DNA from: CAVUEG01 sp963740525
Lineage (GTDB): Bacteria; Actinomycetota; Actinomycetes; Propionibacteriales; Nocardioidaceae
Direction of reading: 5' to 3'
Length of the DNA: 64,000 bases
Assembly (NCBI GenBank): GCA_963740525.1
Contig: CAVUEG010000007.1
Location: 7,758 to 71,757, forward strand
Shown: piece by piece, positions 8,598 through 17,845 of the stretch
Position numbering within the stretch: position 1 is the stretch's first letter
Layout of the letters: every line of letters starts with the position of its first letter
The notes under the pieces: generated by a model
Told to the model about the DNA's origin: nothing
Database searches by the model: none
Seen by the model: the letters and a program-made list of their open reading frames with translations, nothing else
Position numbers and translations under genes: made by a program

Positions 8598-8891
8598 ATG
8601 AACACCAGTCCCGACGCACGGATCATCGCGGCCTTCACCTTCATCGCCGCCCTGATGCTCGGGGCCTGGGGGGCACTCGACAGCCTGCTCGCCGGGCCCT
8701 CCTCCGTGCTGCCCAACTCCGAGGTCGCCCGCTTCGTCATCGCGCTGACACCGTTCGCGGCGACCGCGGTGGCGTTCCAGGCGACGAACGCGACGAAGGT
8801 CGCGTGGGCACGGGCCCTGGGCGGTGCGGCCGTGATGCTCGGCGTCCTCGACTGCCTTGGCGGCGTGCTCTACCTCCTCGCCAACACGTGA
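8598..8891 (+). CDS. Small membrane protein, 97 aa
   Basis: The protein has three hydrophobic segments, at about residues 7-28, 44-62 and 72-94. The opening MNTSPDARIIAAFTFIAALMLGAWGALDS suggests the N-terminus is inside. The ATG at 8598 is preceded only weakly by purines, and an open frame extends much further upstream but lies antisense to panB, so that extension is not real. No family is recognised and the role is unknown. Confidence 0.6.
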   Translation: MNTSPDARIIAAFTFIAALMLGAWGALDSLLAGPSSVLPNSEVARFVIALTPFAATAVAFQATNATKVAWARALGGAAVMLGVLDCLGGVLYLLANT

Positions 8892-8950
8892 ACTGTGGCG
8901 ACCAACGGTCGGCCTCGCGCGTGCTCTTCACCTGAGTACGGGGCGCCCGG

Positions 8951-9277
8951 TCAGCCAGGCTCCGGCTTGCCGTAGTCACGGGTGACAGTGGCGACCCGGA
9001 CTCGGTAGTCGGCGTACCAGACCTCCCGACCGCGTTCCTGTGCCACGAGGTGAGCAGCCACCTGCTTCCAGGCGCGCGCCGCCGCCTCGTCGCGCCAGTA
9101 GGACACGGTGATGCCGATCTCCGCCGAGGCGGTCTCGATGCCCAGGTAGCCCGGCTGCTCGGCAGCCAGCGCCTCCATCCGGGCCGACATCCCGGCGTAG
9201 CCCCGGTCGTCGTCGCTGCGGACCGACGTGAAGATGACCGCGACGTACGGCGGCTCCGGCGTCTGCGCGATCGTCAT
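8951..9277 (-). CDS. Antibiotic biosynthesis monooxygenase (ABM)-domain protein, 108 aa
   Basis: The length and pattern match the ABM ferredoxin-like fold. A first strand (PYVAVIFTSVRS) is followed by a helix with Met and Glu residues (YAGMSARMEALAAEQPGYLG), then the conserved ISYWRDEAAARAWK-like segment, here SYWRDEAAARAWK. Such proteins are small quinol oxygenases, haem-degrading enzymes or general stress proteins, and this one is closest to the widespread YdhR/Dabb-like uncharacterised group. I chose the ATG at 9277, which has an AGGA site 6 bases upstream and overlaps the stop of the acetyltransferase gene by 4 bases, so the genes are coupled. Confidence 0.8.
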   Translation of the reverse strand: MTIAQTPEPPYVAVIFTSVRSDDDRGYAGMSARMEALAAEQPGYLGIETASAEIGITVSYWRDEAAARAWKQVAAHLVAQERGREVWYADYRVRVATVTRDYGKPEPG

Positions 9278-9828
9278 CGGGATCCTCGTCCCGTCCACTC
9301 GTCTCGTGACAACCGGTAGAGCACGTGCCGTCGCACCGGGTGCCCCTCGGGCACGTAGGGATGGTCGAAGTCCTCGCCCGGGTCGTGGAGCATGCCGATC
9401 TTCTCCATCACCCGACGAGACGGCAGGTTCTGCACTGCCGTGAGCGAGACGATCTCGGTCTGGTCAAGGTCGTCGAAGCCCCAGGCCAGACAGGCCCGCG
9501 CACCCTCCGGGGCCAGTCCCTGGCCCCACACGTGGGCCGCCAGCCGCCAGCCGACCTCGACGCAGGGGGTGAACGACGCCTCGAAGGTCTGTCGGATGAG
9601 ACCGATGAAGCCGATCAGCTCGCCGGTGGCCTTGAGCTCGGTGGCCAGCAGAGCCGGCCCTTCCGCCGCGAGGGCAACCTGCCAGCGAGCGATGGAGGCG
9701 GCGACCTCGTCGGGAGTCGCAGGCCGCGGGAAGTAGCGCATCACGAGCGGATCGGCGCAGATGGCGGCGAACGGCGCCAGGTCGTCCTCGCGCCAGGCGC
9801 GCAGCACCAACCGATCGGTCTCGATCAC
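9274..9828 (-). CDS. GNAT N-acetyltransferase of the RimJ/RimL type, 184 aa
   Basis: The start ETDRLVLRAWREDDL is typical of the RimJ/RimL-like acetyltransferase branch. The acetyl-CoA binding core corresponds to GWRLAAHVWGQGLAPEGARACLAWGF (about residues 95-120), where a Q/R-x-x-G-x-G/A loop is visible, followed by LTAVQNLPSRRVMEKIGM, the usual N-x-x-S-x-x-x-x-E-x-x-G-M motif. It transfers acetyl from acetyl-CoA to an amino group, either on a protein N-terminus or a small molecule. It is the middle gene of a tightly overlapping set of three (APH-like kinase, this gene, ABM protein). Confidence 0.87.
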   Translation of the reverse strand: MIETDRLVLRAWREDDLAPFAAICADPLVMRYFPRPATPDEVAASIARWQVALAAEGPALLATELKATGELIGFIGLIRQTFEASFTPCVEVGWRLAAHVWGQGLAPEGARACLAWGFDDLDQTEIVSLTAVQNLPSRRVMEKIGMLHDPGEDFDHPYVPEGHPVRRHVLYRLSRDEWTGRGSR

Positions 9829-10775
9829 GGCGTCCTCCGTGCCTGTCGGCCCAGCTCCTTCAGCAGCCCTGCAAAGGCGACCGCGTCACTGGCGCTGCCG
9901 GTGTGCGGCTCGGAGAACCAGGTCGCGTACTGGTTGATCTCGTCGAGCCGCCACTCCAGGTCGAACATCTCGACCATCCGCCAGTCCACCGAGGACGGGT
10001 AGGCGTGCTGCCACGGCCGCCCTGACCCGACCAGCGCCAGCAGGTCCCGCTCCCGAGGTGACAGCTTCAGTGACTCCCAGTCCACCAGCCAGCGACGGGA
10101 GTGGGTGACGAGCTGGTTGCCGGTGTCTGGCTCTCCATGAGTCGGCACCCACTGGGCGCTCACGTCCAGCGCATCACGGCAGCGTTCGCCGTACTCCGTG
10201 GACCAGTGGTCGATGTCGACGACAGAGGCAGCGACAGCCGCCCGGGCCACGTCGCCGTACGGTCCCGTATCCCACGGCTGCTCGAGCAGCGCGCCGATAT
10301 GGACCGCAAAGTGCGACGGGTCGACAAGGGGCCGCCAGCGTGGGATCTCCTCCGGTGCCTGTGTCGCGTGCAGCCGAGAGAGCATGTCGGCAACGGCAGT
10401 CGCCTCGGCCTCGTCAGCGGGGACACCGTCTCCAGTGCTGCCGTCGGTCCACGGCGCGACGCTGAGGGCTCCATTCCCCAGCGGCACGGTGTAGCTCCCC
10501 AGCCGGGACTGGCGCGAGGCAAGCACGAAGTCAAGGCCACTCGCCGCCAGACCGGCGGCCGCGGCGTACGCCCGCTCGAGCTCGTCAGCGTCGCGCTTGG
10601 GCAGGAGCCGGTCGAAGGTCACGAAGAGCCGAGGCTCGCCCGCAGCACTGGCCCGCCAGTGGTGCGCGCCGAATCCGATCGGAAGGTGCTCGACCTCGTC
10701 CACGAGCCCGTCCCACTCGGCGTGAACGGCGCGCAGGACATCGGAGTCGGTGAGGTCCACCGGGGGCTCGCGCAC
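9825..10775 (-). CDS. APH-like phosphotransferase family protein, 316 aa
   Basis: The fold is that of aminoglycoside phosphotransferase/choline kinase. The catalytic loop reads THGEPDTGN (about residue 225), so the usual Asp of HGD is Glu, as in the HGEP-type actinobacterial members. The metal-binding segment LVDWESL follows about 12 residues later. The N-terminal part (GFGAHHWRAS) corresponds to the nucleotide-binding loop. The substrate is unknown and a resistance function should not be assumed. It overlaps the acetyltransferase gene by 4 bases and lies 2 bases from nadE, so all four genes may share one leftward transcript. Confidence 0.78.
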   Translation of the reverse strand: MREPPVDLTDSDVLRAVHAEWDGLVDEVEHLPIGFGAHHWRASAAGEPRLFVTFDRLLPKRDADELERAYAAAAGLAASGLDFVLASRQSRLGSYTVPLGNGALSVAPWTDGSTGDGVPADEAEATAVADMLSRLHATQAPEEIPRWRPLVDPSHFAVHIGALLEQPWDTGPYGDVARAAVAASVVDIDHWSTEYGERCRDALDVSAQWVPTHGEPDTGNQLVTHSRRWLVDWESLKLSPRERDLLALVGSGRPWQHAYPSSVDWRMVEMFDLEWRLDEINQYATWFSEPHTGSASDAVAFAGLLKELGRQARRTP

Positions 10776-10777
10776 GG

Positions 10778-12545
10778 CTACTGCTCCGGAGCCTGCTCGC
10801 GCCAGCCGTTGGTCATCGGCAGGCGTCGATCACGGCCGAAGTTGCGGGGAGAGATCTTGGGGCCGGGTGGGTACTGCCGGCGCTTGTACTCGGCCAGGTC
10901 CGTCATCCGCAGCACCCGCTCGACGAGTTCGCGATCGAACCCGTCGGCGACCAGCCGCTCGGAGCCGTGGTCGGCCTCGATGTAGTCGTCGAGGACGTCG
11001 TCGAGCAGGTGGTAGTCGGGCAGCGAGTCGGAGTCCAGCTGGCCGGGGCTGAGCTCCGCCGACGGCTCCTTGGTGATCGTGTTCGGCGGGATCGGGGGAG
11101 TCTCTCCGAGCCGCTCCGCCTCGGCGTTGCGCCAGCGCGCGAGCTCCCAGACCTGCGTCTTGAGCAGGTCCTTGATCGGGGCGAACCCGCCGACGGCGTC
11201 GCCGTAGATCGTGGAGTAGCCCACGGCCAGCTCGGACTTGTTGCCGCAGGCGAGAACCAGGTGCCCCTCCTGGTTGGACAGCCCCATCCAGATCACCGCG
11301 CGCACACGCGCCTGGAGGTTCTCCTGGGCCAGCCCGTCGAGTGAGAGGGCGTCCTGGAAGGCCCCGACCATCGGGGCGATCGGCACCGTGCGCAGGTTGA
11401 GGCCGGTCCGGGCGGCCTGGTCGGCGGCATCGGTCTTGCTGTGCTCGGAGGAGTACTCGCTGGGGTTGGAGACGCCGTACACGTTCTCGGGACCGAGCGC
11501 GTCGCACGCGAGCGCGGCGACGACGGTCGAGTCGATCCCGCCGGACATGCCGAGCAGCACGCTGCGGAAGCCGTTTTTGCGCACGTAGTCGCGCACACCG
11601 GTCACGATCGCCGACCAGATCTCTGCCTGGTCGTGGATGCGCTCGGCGACGCCCGCTGGCCGCACGTCGTACGCCGCCACCGGATCGGCGGTCAGCACGG
11701 ACCGGTGGATGCGCATGCCGGAGCCGTCCGGAGGCGCCACGTCCGCCGGCAGGTCGGGGGTCGCGGCCGCCAGGTCGAGATCGACGACGAGAAGCTCCTC
11801 GCTGAACTGGGCCGCGCGGGCGATGACCTCTCCGTCGGCGTCGACGACGATCGAGTCACCGTCGAAGACGAGCTCGTCCTGCCCTCCGACCAGGTTCACG
11901 TAGGCCAGGGCAGCACCGGCCTCACGCGCACGCCGCGAGCAGAGCTCGAACCGCACGTCGTCCTTCTGCGCCTCGAAGGGCGAGCCGTTGAGCACGAGCA
12001 GCAGCCCGGCGCCGGCGGCCTTCGCGGCCGCCGGAGGGTCCGTCCTGCCAGAGGTCCTCGCAGATGGACAGAGCGATGTCGATGCCGCCGACCTGCACGA
12101 CCTCGATGGTGTCGCCGGGGATGAAGTAGCGGGCCTCGTCGAAGACGCCGTAGTTGGGGAGATGGTGCTTGGAGTAGCGGGTGACGACCTCGCCGCGGTG
12201 CAGTGCCGCCGCGCAGTTCTGGGGTGAGCCCTTGGGTACGCCGAGCCGGTCCGCGGACTCGAGCACCTTCCCCAGGTAGCCGACCACGACGACCAGCTCA
12301 CCGAGCCCGTCCTGGGCCAGCCGTTCCGCCAGCTCCTCCAGCGCCGCGCGCGAGGCGTCGACGAACGAGGCACGGAAGGCAAGGTCCTCGATCGGGTAGC
12401 CGGTCAGCATCATCTCGGGGAAGGCGACGACGTGAGCCCCCTCGTCCGCCGCGCGCCGCGTCCACTCGTGCACCATCTCGGTGTTGCCGGCGAGATCACC
12501 GACGGTGGGGTCGACCTGGGCGAGGGCGAGTCTCAGCTGGGGCAC
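10778..12545 (-). CDS. nadE: Glutamine-dependent NAD+ synthetase (one frame break)
   Basis: NadE amidates nicotinic acid adenine dinucleotide to NAD+ using ATP and glutamine. The N-terminal nitrilase-like glutaminase domain (about residues 1-260) shows the triad Glu in FPEMMLTGYP, Lys in SKHHLPN and Cys in SICEDLW. The C-terminal synthetase domain has the PP-loop GMSGGIDST and further NAD-synthase motifs such as GNKSELAVGYSTIYGD and ITKEPSAEL. The frame breaks near 12043, where the glutaminase part crosses into the frame used by the rest. After correction the length is about 588 residues, normal for the two-domain enzyme. The ATG at 12545 faces glnA2 across a 160-base region. Confidence 0.93.
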
Positions 12546-12598
12546 GCTTCGAGCCTAGTCCGCGTGAGCACTCGGGGGCGCGCGACCTCGTGACTCGC

Positions 12599-12614
12599 GT
12601 AACACGCGTGAAAC
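12599..12614 (+). promoter_or_regulatory. Putative GlnR box upstream of glnA2
   Basis: The sequence GTAAC-ACGCGT-GAAAC matches the gTnAc-n6-GaAAc half of the actinomycete GlnR consensus exactly and lies 92 bases before the glnA2 start. GlnR controls nitrogen genes in Streptomyces and mycobacteria, so the site suggests nitrogen control of glnA2. A second half-repeat with the same spacing was not clear. The same region is upstream of the divergent nadE gene. Binding is inferred. Confidence 0.5.
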
Positions 12615-12705
12615 ATGTGGCCGGGAGACTGGGCCGCACGCGTCCCGGCCACCATCTCGGATCCCGGGCCGACCATGACACACCTGGATAAATCTGGAGG
12701 GCTAG

Positions 12706-14043
12706 ATGGGCAAGCAGGAAGACTTCGTGCTCCGGGCCCTGGAGGAGCGCGACGTGCGCTTCGTCCGGCTCTGGTTCACCGACGTCCTCGGCTACCTCAA
12801 GTCGGTGGCGATCGCCCCGGCCGAGCTCGAGGGGGCCTTCAACGAGGGCATCGGGTTCGACGGCTCGGCGATCGAGGGCTTCGCGCGCGTCTACGAGGCC
12901 GACATGCTGGCCAAGCCCGACCCGAGCACCTTCCAGATCCTCCCGTGGCGGGGCGAGGGCCCGTCGACGGCCCGGATGTTCTGCGACATCGTGATGCCCG
13001 ACGGCTCACCGTCGTACGCCGACCCGCGGTATGTCCTCAAGCGCACCCTGTCGAAGGCCGCGGACAAGGGCTTCACCTTCTACACCCACCCCGAGATCGA
13101 GTTCTACCTCTTCAAGAACACCCCGGCGCCGGGCGTGGACCCGATCCCGGTCGACCGCAGCGGCTACTTCGACCACACCGCGCAGAGCATGGGCTCGGAC
13201 TTCCGGCGCGAGGCGATCACGATGCTCGAGGCGATGGGCATCTCGGTCGAGTTCAGCCACCACGAGGGCGGGCCGGGGCAGCAGGAGATCGACCTGCGCT
13301 ACGCCGACGCCCTCTCGACCGCCGACAACATCATGACGTTCCGGACCGTGGTTCGTGAGGTCGCGCTCTCCCAGGGCATCTGGGCGACGTTCATGCCGAA
13401 GCCGTTCACGACCCACCCCGGGTCCGGGATGCACACCCACGTGTCGCTCTTCGAGGGCGACCGCAACGCGTTCTTCGAGGCCGGGTCGGAGTACCAGCTC
13501 TCCAAGACCGGGCGTCAGTTCATCGCCGGCATCCTGCATCACGCGTCGGAGATCTCGGTGATCACGAACCAGTGGGTCAACTCCTACAAGCGGATGATGG
13601 GCGGCGGTGAGGCGCCGTCGTACATCTGCTGGGGGCACAACAACCGCTCCGCGATGATCCGGGTGCCGATGTACAAGCCCAACAAGGGCCAGTCGACCCG
13701 CATCGAGCTGCGCACCGTGGACTCCGCCTCCAACCCCTACCTCGCGTTCGCGGTGATGCTGGCGGCCGGCATGAAGGGCGTCGACGAGGGCTACGAGCTC
13801 CCGCCCGAGGCCGAGGACGACGTGTGGTCGCTCAACGAGCGGGAGCGCAAGGCACTGGGCATCGAGCCGCTGCCGAAGAGCCTCTACGACGCGATCAACA
13901 TCGCGGAGAACTCCGAGCTCCTTGCCGAGACCCTGGGTGAGCACGTCTTCGAGTTCTTCCTCCGCAACAAGCGGTCCGAGTGGGAGGACTACCGCAGCCA
14001 GGTGTCTGCCTACGAGCGGGACCTGATGCTGCCGGTGATCTGA
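12706..14043 (+). CDS. glnA2: Glutamine synthetase type I, GlnA2-like, 445 aa
   Basis: This enzyme makes glutamine from glutamate, ammonia and ATP, or acts on a related substrate. The beta-Grasp domain holds VRLWFTDVLGYLKSVAI and GIGFDGSAIEGF. The catalytic domain contains the metal ligands in HPEIEFYLF and the HTHVSLF histidine region, followed by the substrate loop NNRSAMIRVP. The usual adenylylation motif NLYDLP of GlnA1 is absent (the region reads GYELPPEAEDD), as in GlnA2 of Mycobacterium. The 445 residues also match GlnA2, and its place next to glnE is the same as in mycobacteria. A GGAGGG site precedes the ATG. GlnA2 may make D-glutamine, L-isoglutamine or act on polyamines, so its role need not be primary ammonia assimilation. 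Confidence 0.92.
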   Translation: MGKQEDFVLRALEERDVRFVRLWFTDVLGYLKSVAIAPAELEGAFNEGIGFDGSAIEGFARVYEADMLAKPDPSTFQILPWRGEGPSTARMFCDIVMPDGSPSYADPRYVLKRTLSKAADKGFTFYTHPEIEFYLFKNTPAPGVDPIPVDRSGYFDHTAQSMGSDFRREAITMLEAMGISVEFSHHEGGPGQQEIDLRYADALSTADNIMTFRTVVREVALSQGIWATFMPKPFTTHPGSGMHTHVSLFEGDRNAFFEAGSEYQLSKTGRQFIAGILHHASEISVITNQWVNSYKRMMGGGEAPSYICWGHNNRSAMIRVPMYKPNKGQSTRIELRTVDSASNPYLAFAVMLAAGMKGVDEGYELPPEAEDDVWSLNERERKALGIEPLPKSLYDAINIAENSELLAETLGEHVFEFFLRNKRSEWEDYRSQVSAYERDLMLPVI

Positions 14044-14059
14044 TCAGTATCTTGGGGGC

Positions 14060-14791
14060 GTGAGCACCCCGCCGATCCTCGTGGTCCAGCATCAGGCCGA
14101 CTGCCCGCCCTCCTGGGTCGGGGACTGGCTCGTCGAAGCCGGGTGTGTGCTCGACGTGCGACACCCCTACCTCGCGGACGACCTCCCGCAGGACCTGACC
14201 GGGCATGCCGGACTGGTCGTCCTCGGCGGCTCCATGGGCGCCCACGACGACGAGGCACACCCGTGGCTGACGCAGGTGAAGGCGCTGGTGCGCGACGCCA
14301 CGGCCCCCGTGCTCGGGATCTGCCTGGGTCACCAGCTGGTTGCCGTTGCCCTGGGTGGGGACGCGGGTCGCAACCCGCGGGGTCAGCAGATCGGGGTGCT
14401 CGACATGGGCTGGACCGACGAGGCCCGAAGAGACAGCTTGTTCGGCGACCTGGTGGCGGCCTCGCCGAGTCAGCCGACCGTCCAGTGGAACCACGACATC
14501 GTGACCTCCCTGCCGCCAGGGGCCACGCTCCTCGCCGAGACGCCGTACGGCGAGGTGCAGGCGGCCCGGTTCGCCGAGAAGGTCTGGGGGGTCCAGTCCC
14601 ACCCCGAGGTCACGGCGGACATCTGCGCTGCCTGGGCCGAGGACGACCGGGAGGAAGAGGCCGAGCGCGGGGTCGACGTGGACTCCTTCGTGGACCAGGT
14701 CCGGGCCGCCGAGCCGGAGCTCCAGCGGGTCTGGCGCCCGCTGGGGGAGTCCTTCGCCAGGCAGACCCGGACGGTGGCGGCACGCTCGTGA
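14060..14791 (+). CDS. Class I glutamine amidotransferase, 243 aa
   Basis: The protein is a stand-alone class I (triad) amidotransferase. The nucleophile Cys is in LGICLGHQLVA (about residue 95), and the His-x-Glu pair is in VQSHPEVT (about residues 179-184). It ends in a short acidic tail. Similar proteins are annotated as GMP synthase-like amidotransferases and hydrolyse glutamine or a gamma-glutamyl compound. It lies 16 bases after glnA2 and overlaps the glnE start by 4 bases (GTGA), so it is part of the same operon. This position suggests a link to glutamine or gamma-glutamyl amine turnover, for example the reverse of a GlnA2-type ligation, but that is inference. Confidence 0.87.
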   Translation: MSTPPILVVQHQADCPPSWVGDWLVEAGCVLDVRHPYLADDLPQDLTGHAGLVVLGGSMGAHDDEAHPWLTQVKALVRDATAPVLGICLGHQLVAVALGGDAGRNPRGQQIGVLDMGWTDEARRDSLFGDLVAASPSQPTVQWNHDIVTSLPPGATLLAETPYGEVQAARFAEKVWGVQSHPEVTADICAAWAEDDREEEAERGVDVDSFVDQVRAAEPELQRVWRPLGESFARQTRTVAARS

Positions 14792-17769
14792 GCCCGAGGG
14801 TGGAGTCGGCGCGCGGTGAGCTCGCACGCCTCGGGTTCCAGGACGCCGAGGGCTCCGCGCCGCTCCTCGACACGCTGGGGGAGGCGGCCGGCCCGCTCCT
14901 GGCCCTGCTGGCTCGCACGGCCGACCCCGACCAGGCGGTCCACTACCTCGTCGACCTCGCGGGAGCGGTTGCCGACCGAGCGCAGCTCCTCGACGCGCTG
15001 GTCGACGACGAGGGGACGGCGATGCGGCTGCTGTCCGTGCTGGGCGCGAGTGCCGCCCTGGGCGACCACGTCGTGCGTCATCCCGAGCAGTGGCGCGAGC
15101 TGACCGACCCGACGATGGGTCGTACCCGCCCGCCCGCCTTCGCCCTGCGCGCGGCACTGATCGCAGCGGTCGGTGCGGACCCGCTGGAGGCGACGCCGGT
15201 GTCGGGCCTGCCGGACGTCGAGGCGATGGACGCCCTCCGCGTCGAGTACCGCAAGCTGCTGATGCGGCTGGCGGCCCGGGACCTTGCCCACGACGTGGGC
15301 GTCGACGACATCGCGGCGGAGATCTCCGACCTGGCGGCGGGGACGCTGGAGGCGGCCCTCGCCGTGGCCCGCGCCAGGGTCGGGGCCGAGGCGGCAGCGA
15401 CCTGTCGGCTGGCCGTGATCGCCGTCGGCAAGTGTGGTGGCCACGAGCTCAACTACGTCAGCGACGTGGACGTGATCTTCGTGGCCGAGCCGGCCGAGGG
15501 ATGCGACGAGCAACCCGCGCTACGCACGGCGGCCCAGATGGCCTCACACCTGATCCGGATCTGCTCCGACCACACCGCCGAGGGCACGATCTGGCCGGTC
15601 GACGCAGCGTTGCGACCCGAGGGCAAATCCGGACCGTTGGTGCGCACCGTTGCCAGCCATGTCGGGTACTACGAACGGTGGGCCAAGACCTGGGAGTTCC
15701 AGGCACTTCTCAAGGCACGTCCCGTCGCCGGCGACGCGGCACTGGGTCGCGTCTACTACGAGGCGATCAACCCGATGGTCTGGGAGGCGTCGCGCCGCGA
15801 CGGCTTCGTGGCCGACGTGCAGGCGATGCGCCGCAGGGTTCTCGAGCACATCCCGAGCAACCAGGCCGAACGCCAGATCAAGCTGGGCTCCGGAGGCCTA
15901 CGTGACGTGGAGTTCGCCGTCCAGCTGCTCCAGCTCGTGCACGGCCGCAACGACCCGGCGATCCGGGCGCCCACGACTCTCTCCGCGCTCGCTGCGCTCA
16001 CCAAGGGCGGGTACGTCGGTCGCGAGGACGGCGCGTCGTTGCACGAGGCGTACAAGTTCCTTCGCACCCTCGAACACCGGATGCAGATGTTCCAGCTGCG
16101 CCGGATCCACGTGCTCCCTGACGACGAGGTGGCGCTGCGCCGACTCGGCCGCTCTGTCGGCTTCCGCAAGAACCCGGTCAAGGAGCTCGACGACGCCTGG
16201 AAGCACCACCAGCGCGAGGTTCGTCGGCTGCACGAGAAACTCTTCTACCGGCCGCTGCTGGCTGCGGTCGCCCGGATCCCCGGCGCCGGTGCCCGGCTCT
16301 CACCCGAGGCCGCGAAGGCCAGGTTGGCCGCACTGGGCTACCTCGACCCCGAGGCCGCGCTGCGGCACCTGGAGGCGCTGACCAGCGGCATCTCGCGCTC
16401 CTCGGCCATCCAGCGCACCTTGCTGCCGGTGATGCTCGAGTGGTTCGCCGACGCGCCCGACCCGGATGCCGGCCTCTTCGGCTTCCGCAAGATCTCCGAG
16501 GCGCTGGGGTCGTCGCACTGGTATCTCCGGTTGCTCCGCGACGAGGGGCAGGTCGCCTCCCTGATGGCGAAGGTGCTGGCGTCGAGTCGTTACGCGACCG
16601 CCCTTCTCCAAGGGGAGCCCGAGGGCGTGGCGATGCTCGGGAAGCCCGGTGGCCTGGAGCCGCTGGACGAGCCCTCGCTGCGCAGCGAGATGCTCGCCGG
16701 CGGCTCGCGCCAGGACGCCCCGGAGGCCGCGGTGCACGCCGTACGCGCGATCCGGCGCCGGGAGCTGTTCCGGATCTCGGCGGCGAACCTGGACGGCCGG
16801 CTCGAGGTCGAGGAGGTCGGCTACGCACTCAGCGACGTCACCACGGCAACGGTCGCCGCGACGCTGGCCGTCGTCACGTCCGCTCTCGAGGCCGAGCGCG
16901 GCACCTCGCCGACCCGGATGGCCGTGGTGTCGATGGGTCGCTTCGGTGGTCATGAGCTCGGCTACGGCAGCGACGCCGATGTGATGTTCGTGCACGAGCC
17001 GCTGCCGGGCGCGGACCCGACCGAGGCCGCCAACTTCGCGCAGAGCGTGGCCAACGAGATGCGCCGGCTACTGGCGCTCCCCGGCTCCGACCCGGCGTTG
17101 GAGCTGGACGCCGGTCTGCGCCCCGAGGGCAAGCAGGGACCGATGGTGCGCACCCTCGACGCCTACGCGAGCTACTACGCGAAGTGGTCCGCGGTGTGGG
17201 AGGCGCAGGCGCTGCTGCGCGCGGAGGCGGTGATCGGCGATGAGGACCTGTGCCGCGCGTTCACCGCACTGATCGACCCGCTGCGCTACCCCGAGGCGGG
17301 ACTCGGCGAGGCCGACGTGCGGGAGATCCGGCGGATCAAAGCCCGGGTCGACGACGAGCGGCTGCCGCGCGGCGCCGACCCGGCCACCCACTTCAAGCTC
17401 GGTCGCGGGGGACTCGCGGACATCGAGTGGACGGTGCAGCTGCTCCAGCTGAAGCACGCCGGAACAATGGCGGCGCTGCGCACCACCCGCACTCTGGAGG
17501 CGCTGCGCGCCGCCGTCGAAGGTGGCGTGCTCGACGCCGAGGACGCCGACGTGCTGGCCCGGGGGTGGTCCACCGCGAGCCGGGCACGCAACGCGGTCAC
17601 GCAGGTGCGTGGGAAGGCCGTCGACCAGATGCCGCGCGACACCACCGAGAAGGCCGCGGTCGCCTACATCCTCGGCTACGCCCCCGGGGAGTCCGACGAG
17701 ATGGTCAACGACTACCTCCGGGCCACGCGTCGTGCGCGCCAGGTCGTGGACCGGGTGTTCTGGGGCTGA
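14788..17769 (+). CDS. glnE: Bifunctional glutamine synthetase adenylyltransferase/deadenylase, 993 aa
   Basis: GlnE switches GlnA1 off and on by adding or removing AMP at a Tyr residue. Two nucleotidyltransferase modules are present. Each contains a GGHEL-x-x-x-SD-x-D motif: GKCGGHELNYVSDVDVIF near residue 211 (deadenylase half) and GRFGGHELGYGSDADVMF near residue 715 (adenylyltransferase half). A helical linker and a PII-response-type region lie between. The 993 residues are the normal length. The GTG start at 14788 overlaps the amidotransferase stop. The target, GlnA1, is not in this window, and glnA2 next door lacks the modified Tyr motif. Confidence 0.94.
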   Translation: MSPRVESARGELARLGFQDAEGSAPLLDTLGEAAGPLLALLARTADPDQAVHYLVDLAGAVADRAQLLDALVDDEGTAMRLLSVLGASAALGDHVVRHPEQWRELTDPTMGRTRPPAFALRAALIAAVGADPLEATPVSGLPDVEAMDALRVEYRKLLMRLAARDLAHDVGVDDIAAEISDLAAGTLEAALAVARARVGAEAAATCRLAVIAVGKCGGHELNYVSDVDVIFVAEPAEGCDEQPALRTAAQMASHLIRICSDHTAEGTIWPVDAALRPEGKSGPLVRTVASHVGYYERWAKTWEFQALLKARPVAGDAALGRVYYEAINPMVWEASRRDGFVADVQAMRRRVLEHIPSNQAERQIKLGSGGLRDVEFAVQLLQLVHGRNDPAIRAPTTLSALAALTKGGYVGREDGASLHEAYKFLRTLEHRMQMFQLRRIHVLPDDEVALRRLGRSVGFRKNPVKELDDAWKHHQREVRRLHEKLFYRPLLAAVARIPGAGARLSPEAAKARLAALGYLDPEAALRHLEALTSGISRSSAIQRTLLPVMLEWFADAPDPDAGLFGFRKISEALGSSHWYLRLLRDEGQVASLMAKVLASSRYATALLQGEPEGVAMLGKPGGLEPLDEPSLRSEMLAGGSRQDAPEAAVHAVRAIRRRELFRISAANLDGRLEVEEVGYALSDVTTATVAATLAVVTSALEAERGTSPTRMAVVSMGRFGGHELGYGSDADVMFVHEPLPGADPTEAANFAQSVANEMRRLLALPGSDPALELDAGLRPEGKQGPMVRTLDAYASYYAKWSAVWEAQALLRAEAVIGDEDLCRAFTALIDPLRYPEAGLGEADVREIRRIKARVDDERLPRGADPATHFKLGRGGLADIEWTVQLLQLKHAGTMAALRTTRTLEALRAAVEGGVLDAEDADVLARGWSTASRARNAVTQVRGKAVDQMPRDTTEKAAVAYILGYAPGESDEMVNDYLRATRRARQVVDRVFWG

Positions 17770-17797
17770 CCGCCGTCTCACTGCGCGGTGGAGTGGT

Positions 17798-17809
17798 CCG
17801 GATATCCGG
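17798..17809. promoter_or_regulatory. 12-base perfect palindrome between glnE and the acetyltransferase gene
   Basis: CCGGATATCCGG is a perfect palindrome 29 bases after the glnE stop and 37 bases before the next start. It could be an operator for the acetyltransferase gene. A role is not established, and a 12-base palindrome can also occur by chance in this composition. Confidence 0.25.
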
Positions 17810-17845
17810 TTGTGCCAGGCGGCTACGCCCGGCAGGGTCACAGGC

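Noticed and set aside
14143..14787. Long extension of glnE upstream of 14788
   Set aside because: It overlaps the amidotransferase gene in another frame, and the normal GlnE length is reached from the GTG at 14788.
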